A stretch of DNA of 12,732 nt, from positions 1-12,732 of the forward strand of contig JAKLDX010000020.1 in NCBI GenBank assembly GCA_022703295.1, read 5' to 3'. A model generated the notes under the pieces. It was not told the DNA's origin and made no database searches. It worked only from the letters and a program-made list of their open reading frames with translations. A program made the translations under genes and the position numbers. Origin of the DNA: Candidatus Omnitrophota bacterium. GTDB lineage: Bacteria; Omnitrophota; Gorgyraeia; 2-01-FULL-45-10. Position 1 is the first letter of the stretch. The number at the start of each line of letters is the position of its first letter. Below are positions 11,201 to 12,732 of this stretch, piece by piece.

Positions 11201-12732
11201 CTAAATATGGCTCCGATACCTGCTACGGCGCCTTTTCGAATAGTCGGACTGGAATCTTCTAAAGCTTTGGTTAGTAATTCTTGCGCTTTGGTTGGGTTGT
11301 GCCCAAACATGGCTCCGATACCTGCTGCGGCGCCTTCTCGGACATATTCATCGGGATTTTTTAAAGCTTCAACGAGTAATTCTTCCGCCTTGGTTGGGTT
11401 GTGACCAAACATGGCTCCGATACCTGCTGCGGCACCTCTTTGGATAGACCGGTCAGGATTTCTTAAGGCTTCAACGAGTAATTCTTCCGCTTTTTGGGGG
11501 TTGTGGCTGAATATCATACCAATAGTGATTGCGGCGCTTCTTCGAACATATTCACTAGGATCTTTTAAAGCTTCAACGAGTAATTCTTCTGCTTTTTGGG
11601 GGTTGTGGCTGAACATGGCTACGATACCAGCTGCGGCGCTTCCTCGGATAAACCCACTAGGATCTTTTAAGGTTTCAGCAAGTAATGCTTCTGCTTTTTG
11701 GGGGTTGTGACTGAACATAGCTCCTACGCTGGCTGCGGCGCCTTCTTGGGCTGGAAGATTAGGAATTTTTAAAGCTTTTAATAGTAATTCTTCTGCTTTT
11801 TGGGGGTTGTAATTAAACATCGCTCCGATGCTGGCTGCGGCTCCTCCTTGAACATACGCATCAGGATCTTTTAAAACTTTGACTAACATCAGTTCACCGG
11901 CCAAGATAATTCTCGCGAGTTTATCTCGTTCGATCGTAGTAGTCTTCGCCGGCTCTGCACCAACGGGGAATGATTTTGCGTCTTCGGTCAGCTTTGCCGT
12001 TTCGTCTGCGGATAGCGCATCATCATCCCCGGAACTGGGTGCAGCATCCATATCGCTGATAATATCGGCGGACAGACGGTCTTCGAAGCACGCCTTCAGC
12101 ACTGCCCGGCAGATCCTGGGGCCCCGCTCCGATACAAAATACGCCTTAGACGGTAATTCGGCGCCTTTGATATCTGCCGGGTCCTCCATATCTCTTCCGG
12201 TTAATGCGAGGCCGTTCAACTCGGAAACTTTTTCCAAAAGGGGCCTTCCTACGCCGTGAGTAAAGTAATCATCATCGACCCCGATCACCGCTATGCTTGC
12301 GGGATCTATTCCTATCCCTTTCGCCACTTCGCCCATTGCCACCCCAACTGCCATGCCTTTAGTGACGGGGAAAATATCTATGGACGCCCGGCCGGCTAAA
12401 TATGCCTTGATGCCTTTACCGCGCAATATTTCAATAACTTCCTGCCTTATATCATACCCCTCCGTTAACACCGTCCGATATAAAGAACAAGTCAATATGC
12501 CGCTATCCCCGTTTTTAAAGAAATTTTTATTTAAGGGAAGCGCTTCGCCTTCCTTCAGGGACACATCACTATCGGTCGTTACGCCTTTTCCTCTTAAAAT
12601 ATCCATAATAATTGCCTTGAGCTCTTTTATCTGGGCTGCGCTATATTTTTTCTCCGGGCAATAATCGATCCCCGAATGGGCCATGCTTAAAAATCGCCTA
12701 TTGGCAGGATCACCGTATATCAATTTTGTGTC
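5263..12732 (-). CDS. Giant multidomain protein (HAD-like / HEAT / CheD-like / histidine kinase / PRTase-like), N-terminus outside window
   Basis: One open frame of at least 2,489 codons ends at a TAA at 5263. It stays open to the right edge; three codons lie upstream of the first possible start (TTG at 12723), and the HAD motif I expected upstream is missing, so the true start is outside the window. Residue numbers here count from 12723. Modules: HAD-like 1-225; HEAT-like repeats 269-610; helical region 611-1039; CxxC domain about 1040-1190; helical plus CheD-like about 1246-1510; histidine-kinase-like 1546-1857; PRTase-like about 1886-2215; unknown C-terminal domain 2246-2486. Five linkers with K-S-F-P-(V/A)-G separate the blocks. 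No transmembrane segment is evident in the visible part, suggesting a soluble protein. By eye, base composition looks more AT-rich around 9100-11950. The gene is not recognised as a named family; the fusion could be a scaffold, a regulatory polyprotein or a mosaic. Function is unknown. Confidence 0.9.
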   Translation of the reverse strand, partial: DTKLIYGDPANRRFLSMAHSGIDYCPEKKYSAAQIKELKAIIMDILRGKGVTTDSDVSLKEGEALPLNKNFFKNGDSGILTCSLYRTVLTEGYDIRQEVIEILRGKGIKAYLAGRASIDIFPVTKGMAVGVAMGEVAKGIGIDPASIAVIGVDDDYFTHGVGRPLLEKVSELNGLALTGRDMEDPADIKGAELPSKAYFVSERGPRICRAVLKACFEDRLSADIISDMDAAPSSGDDDALSADETAKLTEDAKSFPVGAEPAKTTTIERDKLARIILAGELMLVKVLKDPDAYVQGGAAASIGAMFNYNPQKAEELLLKALKIPNLPAQEGAAASVGAMFSHNPQKAEALLAETLKDPSGFIRGSAAAGIVAMFSHNPQKAEELLVEALKDPSEYVRRSAAITIGMIFSHNPQKAEELLVEALRNPDRSIQRGAAAGIGAMFGHNPTKAEELLVEALKNPDEYVREGAAAGIGAMFGHNPTKAQELLTKALEDSSPTIRKGAVAGIGAIFRHNPTKAQELLTKALEDSSPAIRKSAAAGIGAMFGHNPTKAEELLIEALRNPDRSIQRGAAAGIGAMFGHNPTKAEELLGEALKNPDEYVRGGAAASIGAMFNALSKDANALIENARAEHPFLKDLPNAQVLTAMFISDVFGQITPEDIERCNGLRNSINDDVMTGEDKDTYETPLFILLYLSKDLPSLSDKVLSDRRLLLKTLFLIEALFIKDYTSLKDSITAIKIRDKELLDVAIDLLNIFFKNNEFKVSMNKLLENEYVNNSLERRKDTVVFFINVFSGKISEPLTRAILNSFNPTNKKDIDKLFRYISLLSTFPEEYMGEYRPDIKGDKLDLSRERDVLINILNDKLKELLGMNDDEAGVLRNSLDKFQNYWNSNKFFERILIQAAFFTPAGRKALKKFVLGIAGNPDRVAMDSITHYAMMRTSGFNEEFITRWNANKDYYIDKPEAKEFKISFKTQLDQIMDHLGMTEEAMAKLSSSHPDREGLKEAAEALSKIMASLKEDQLPDSRYIYTAVSFIGSKEANGIFAKELITDLRNLMPARIDASDLKDSPRIRITSDPSIFMRAGLEPYPTCQRCSQRTDQNKDGSLINRLINGQFKLAQYLLGNTVIARVHLEVTLDSNNNPILLVEKIYQHLSVPYDNDKFESEIVKYAHEIGVKAIYWSQKPSQIKTTEEVNPNPIAVEEALYRDSLSFRHKSLMTPQAAGETNLTEDVKSFPVGDKAAKAVAIPKMSVDEMKDKIRARFAKDILIPLRNGRYFEELSVLFDRFLDRLALMGDISCMEESLNYFISNCMNMNIPEIRALLLNYLQETEGALIDRAELKEFEDKYHSELWVGSKVKTVFMVLPEDDTIFATITIGGEHRVIQENGSMYCNYIVLCDPKNKKAAVVHTNNEESSVFAEQVIDRVVDELKIQGPDRKDVLVMIARPSGVLMDAVDNIASQDSAKIESLFAAAIKKAGFTLLESDTHAAWYDPEAEKAANFLVDEGVLLAFAGNAADAPAMRRIDLLGRAAATAAGETKPGEDVKSFPVGAGDISPEAEHLAVMLRSISHDAAIFDVRGQLVDIGYAIASIADIALKAELYSVLGEAHDAGEKETLYGLCKRFELIAKEIGDRSKENRLDLGGARQALEECKRIRNEFIFKRNLAVGTLAEKYFDNLIYTLNTMINFASLKLSDNAETITTRNLVTIIDEAMVAERDREIQTDEGPAPRPEIEVDLTFDIPEAATIKINSLYLKAVIFNILKNCVDFADKVDEKKPVEIKVTLVKINGADHVQIQVEDKGPGIRAVDLPEIWKLGGSTQGTGRGLGLALVRLVMEDTPGCSKEVTSKHIDEYPEDHGAIFTLRIPVTTSPAAPAAKPAEAAKSFPAGTKKTQAETEKALEDIFRRHLLNLRIANEQHASDTIFELERDMREWFRRNLGIIIPDLYSLEKFHDRIAGMPAISKNYTPISFEYDKITFFGITIASCHNGGYVVTNTLKNKRQLGEIAQRLIATSMPEKEIQRIVAKRTVALAKKLHSKGIRDVIVSGRSALVTYSLLKSAWRKLYPKEPLRFHTLSAAGNNLLYDKYSGMDTYENFKSVKRVVEKELGITFKELSRRKTAYIEEHKSTGNKISAISTAFATIGFNPSFMVIADSPVSEGNERATLITKYMRELAKAISAAIGENEELSNTPLSESNISRFEIAINPDSRTILNKIFSAIEGTVAQTASSTKATKSLEAAKSFPAGAEKPQAKVAAAPVYDAARALVPTIVDMMMRGAPTYSIEPAISIEDVASTTSNNRTAEQLLGKRGHDIHAKSYLADENSTKAIIGILTKMLPGFCKDIAKDPKTRLVIRLVSKDGKASAKADIIKFLEQELLKITDAATAKSIIEEKIRFVEAQIGDATHLNTVIDLFTDLTMMECDRYGKPGQYEEQIPEELGQKFSNLLELSISNFEDFKGLPVEDMLKKVFGGFALRIKAIDWKSIDQWKKQNDEVLKAL
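5266..5988 (-). other. Domain: C-terminal module of unknown function
   Basis: Residues 2246-2486. It begins with a helix (A-R-A-L-V-P-T-I-V-D-M-M) and has one clear strand, T-R-L-V-I-R-L-V-S-K-D-G-K. Several helices follow, including E-L-L-K-I-T-D-A-A-T-A-K-S-I-I-E-E. No catalytic motif, membrane segment or sorting signal was recognised. It ends in W-K-K-Q-N-D-E-V-L-K-A-L. Confidence 0.35.
6019..6048 (-). repeat. Linker repeat 5 (EAAKSFPAGA)
   Basis: Residues 2226-2235, between the PRTase-like module and the C-terminal domain. It is preceded by Ser/Thr/Ala-rich tether sequence and followed by an Ala/Lys/Pro-rich stretch. Confidence 0.9.
6079..7068 (-). other. Domain: phosphoribosyltransferase-like candidate
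   Basis: Residues about 1886-2215. A helical N-part leads to V-I-V-S-G-R-S (SGRS at 2035-2038) and L-S-A-A-G-N-N-L-L. Then a strand Y-I-E-E-H-K-S-T-G-N-K (2110-2120) is followed by a helix and G-F-N-P-S-F-M-V-I-A-D-S. The E-E-x-x-S-T-G-x-K element resembles the PRPP loop of type I PRTases (D-D-x-x-S/T-T-G-x-T), and the first G-R-S could be the pyrophosphate-side loop. Sequence likeness is short, so another Rossmann-type fold is possible. Confidence 0.4.
7087..7116 (-). repeat. Linker repeat 4 (EAAKSFPAGT)
   Basis: Residues 1870-1879, after an Ala/Pro-rich tether (S-P-A-A-P-A-A-K-P-A). Together with copy 5 it forms a second subtype, with E-A-A and P-A-G where copies 1-3 have E-D-(A/V) and P-V-G. 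Confidence 0.9.
7153..8088 (-). other. Domain: histidine-kinase-like unit with GHKL ATPase
   Basis: Residues 1546-1857. The Bergerat ATP fold is clear. The N box is F-N1750-I-L-K-N1754-C-V-D-F-A-D. G1 is E-D1789-K-G-P-G-I. A lid G-G-S-T-Q precedes G2, G1811-T-G-R-G-L-G-L-A-L-V, and the final strand is G-A-I-F-T-L-R-I-P. Upstream, R-S-I-S-H1561-D resembles a divergent H box, followed by long helices that could dimerise. There is no membrane segment or PAS-type sensor within the module. ATP binding is well supported; autophosphorylation at H1561 is inferred. Confidence 0.82.
8098..8127 (-). repeat. Linker repeat 3 (EDVKSFPVGA)
   Basis: Residues 1533-1542, between the CheD-like and kinase-like modules. 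It is nearly identical to copy 2 in both protein and DNA, the closest pair among the five copies. Confidence 0.92.
8392..8679 (-). other. Domain: CheD-like (deamidase-fold) candidate
   Basis: In residues 1349-1444, I-T-I-G-G-E-H leads to N-G-S-M-Y-C1383, then L-C-D-P-K-N-K-K-A-A-V-V-H1400. A helix F-A-E-Q-V-I-D-R-V-V-D-E-L follows, then a strand V-L-V-M-I-A-R-P-S-G. CheD enzymes have L-G-S-C-V...Y-D...G-L-A-H with 17 residues from Cys to His, then Y-A-D-x-A-I-x-x-L-L and A-K-I-x-G-G-A. The spacing here is exactly 17. The catalytic Thr six residues before Cys is replaced by Glu, and G-G-A is altered, so activity is uncertain. The helical stretch before it (1246-1347) is unrecognised. Confidence 0.45.
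9031..9060 (-). repeat. Linker repeat 2 (EDVKSFPVGD)
   Basis: Residues 1222-1231. The upstream context A-A-G-E-T-N-L-T matches copy 3 (A-A-G-E-T-K-P-G). Aligned by eye, 9034-9083 and 8101-8150 agree at 43 of 50 bases, so this is a DNA repeat and not only a peptide motif. Confidence 0.92.
9154..9606 (-). other. Domain: CxxC-containing alpha/beta domain of unknown function
   Basis: Residues about 1040-1190 contain T-C1084-Q-R-C1087-S-Q-R-T-D-Q-N. This is followed by an N-x-x-L-x6-K segment, a strand pair I-A-R-V-H-L-E-V-T-L-D and P-I-L-L-V-E-K-I-Y-Q, and I-G-V-K-A-I-Y-W. The single CxxC and succession of strands suggest a compact acyltransferase-like or redox/metal-binding fold, but I do not recognise a family. 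It lies immediately before linker 2. Confidence 0.3.
9607..10893 (-). other. Domain: long alpha-helical region after the HEAT array, unknown family
   Basis: Residues 611-1039 are rich in Leu, Lys, Asp and Glu with regular helical periodicity and no recognised catalytic motif. The start (A-L-S-K-D-A-N-A-L-I-E) looks like a capping helix of the repeat solenoid. Later there is a run of irregular paired helices that could be degenerate armadillo/HEAT-type units. By eye it is more AT-rich than the modules near 6000-9000, suggesting a separate origin. Confidence 0.4.
10894..11919 (-). repeat. Ten tandem 102-bp units encoding HEAT-like repeats
   Basis: Residues 269-610 form ten 34-residue units. 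Their consensus is H-N-P-x-K-A-E-E-L-L-x-E-A-L-x-(N/D)-P-x-x-x-(V/I)-R-x-G-A-A-A-G-I-G-A-M-F-G. This is a two-helix HEAT pattern with the P-D/S...V-R turn, expected to stack into a curved solenoid for protein binding. On the DNA, GGCT of GGCTCCGAT recurs at 10903, 11005, 11107, 11209, 11311 and 11413, exactly 102 bases apart. The units beginning at 11107 and 11209 differ at only about 3 of 92 bases. Units 5 and 9, and 6 and 10, match at an offset of 408 bases, pointing to a four-unit duplication. Confidence 0.88.
11956..11985 (-). repeat. Linker repeat 1 (EDAKSFPVGA)
   Basis: Residues 247-256 of the giant protein, between the HAD-like and HEAT modules. It is flanked by acidic and small residues typical of a flexible tether. 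The upstream context (E-T-A-K-L-T-E-D) matches that of copy 2, and the DNA similarity continues beyond the peptide core. Confidence 0.9.
12049..12732 (-). other. Domain: HAD-superfamily phosphatase-like (C-terminal part)
   Basis: In residues 1-225 of the giant protein, A-S-I-D-I-F-P-V-T-K122-G is followed by an amphipathic helix and I-A-V-I-G-V-D150-D-D-Y-F. The order resembles HAD motif III lysine and motif IV acidic loop of Cof/sucrose-phosphatase-type enzymes. The K-to-D spacing is a few residues longer than in typical Cof proteins, and D-D-D-Y-F is not the standard G-D-x-x-N-D. The nucleophile motif (DxDxT) would lie outside the window. Activity cannot be claimed. Confidence 0.45.

Noticed and set aside
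11105..11710. Two 99-codon plus-strand ORFs with internal repeats
   Set aside because: Their repetition mirrors the 102-bp HEAT units, whose minus-frame product fits a solenoid pattern.
10894..11919. CRISPR-like array
   Set aside because: The 102-bp periodicity is continuous coding sequence without separate repeats and unique spacers.
12721..12723. TTG at 12723 as the true start of the giant gene
   Set aside because: The frame is open to the window edge and the HAD-like domain lacks its N-terminal nucleophile motif, so the gene most likely begins further upstream.

Overview
The window joins a conserved translation-gene operon to one very large accessory gene, and every gene lies on the minus strand. 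Transcription therefore runs from high to low coordinates. Taxonomy cannot be settled from this window. Several features would fit a candidate-phylum bacterium of the Omnitrophota (OP3) type: a giant multidomain ORF joined by repeated linker peptides, a ThrRS that starts directly at the editing domain, a compact PheT, and frequent ATA (Ile) and AGG (Arg) codons. This placement is an inference.

Core region, about 1-5070. In transcription order it holds a tRNA-Leu(UAA) with a sigma70-like promoter just upstream, thrS (ThrRS without the TGS domain), infC (IF3, apparently starting at a rare AUC codon six bases after the thrS stop), rpmI (L35), rplT (L20), pheS, and the first 207 codons of pheT, which runs off the left edge. 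This is a classic thrS-infC-rpmI-rplT-pheST arrangement. Three spacers carry strong inverted repeats: the tRNA-thrS leader, the infC-rpmI gap and the rpmI-rplT gap. The last is an 87-bp element bounded by a perfect 14-bp inverted repeat.

Boundary, about 5022-5262. The giant gene ends at 5263. It is followed by a short AT-rich hairpin, then a long branched hairpin with a U-tract (probable intrinsic terminator), then the tRNA promoter. The giant gene and the translation operon are therefore probably separate transcription units.

Accessory region, 5263-12732. A single uninterrupted reading frame of at least 2,489 codons is open at the right edge, so its N-terminus is missing. The modules read in order: HAD-phosphatase-like C-terminal part; linker 1; ten 34-residue HEAT-like repeats; a long helical region; a CxxC-containing domain; linker 2; a helical segment and a CheD-like (deamidase-fold) domain; linker 3; a histidine-kinase-like unit with HATPase; linker 4; a phosphoribosyltransferase-like domain; linker 5; and a C-terminal domain of unknown type. 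All five linkers carry the signature K-S-F-P-(V/A)-G, and at least the first three are also similar at DNA level. This looks like a mosaic of independently recruited regulatory and enzymatic domains, possibly a polyprotein or scaffold. It is the most unusual object in the window.
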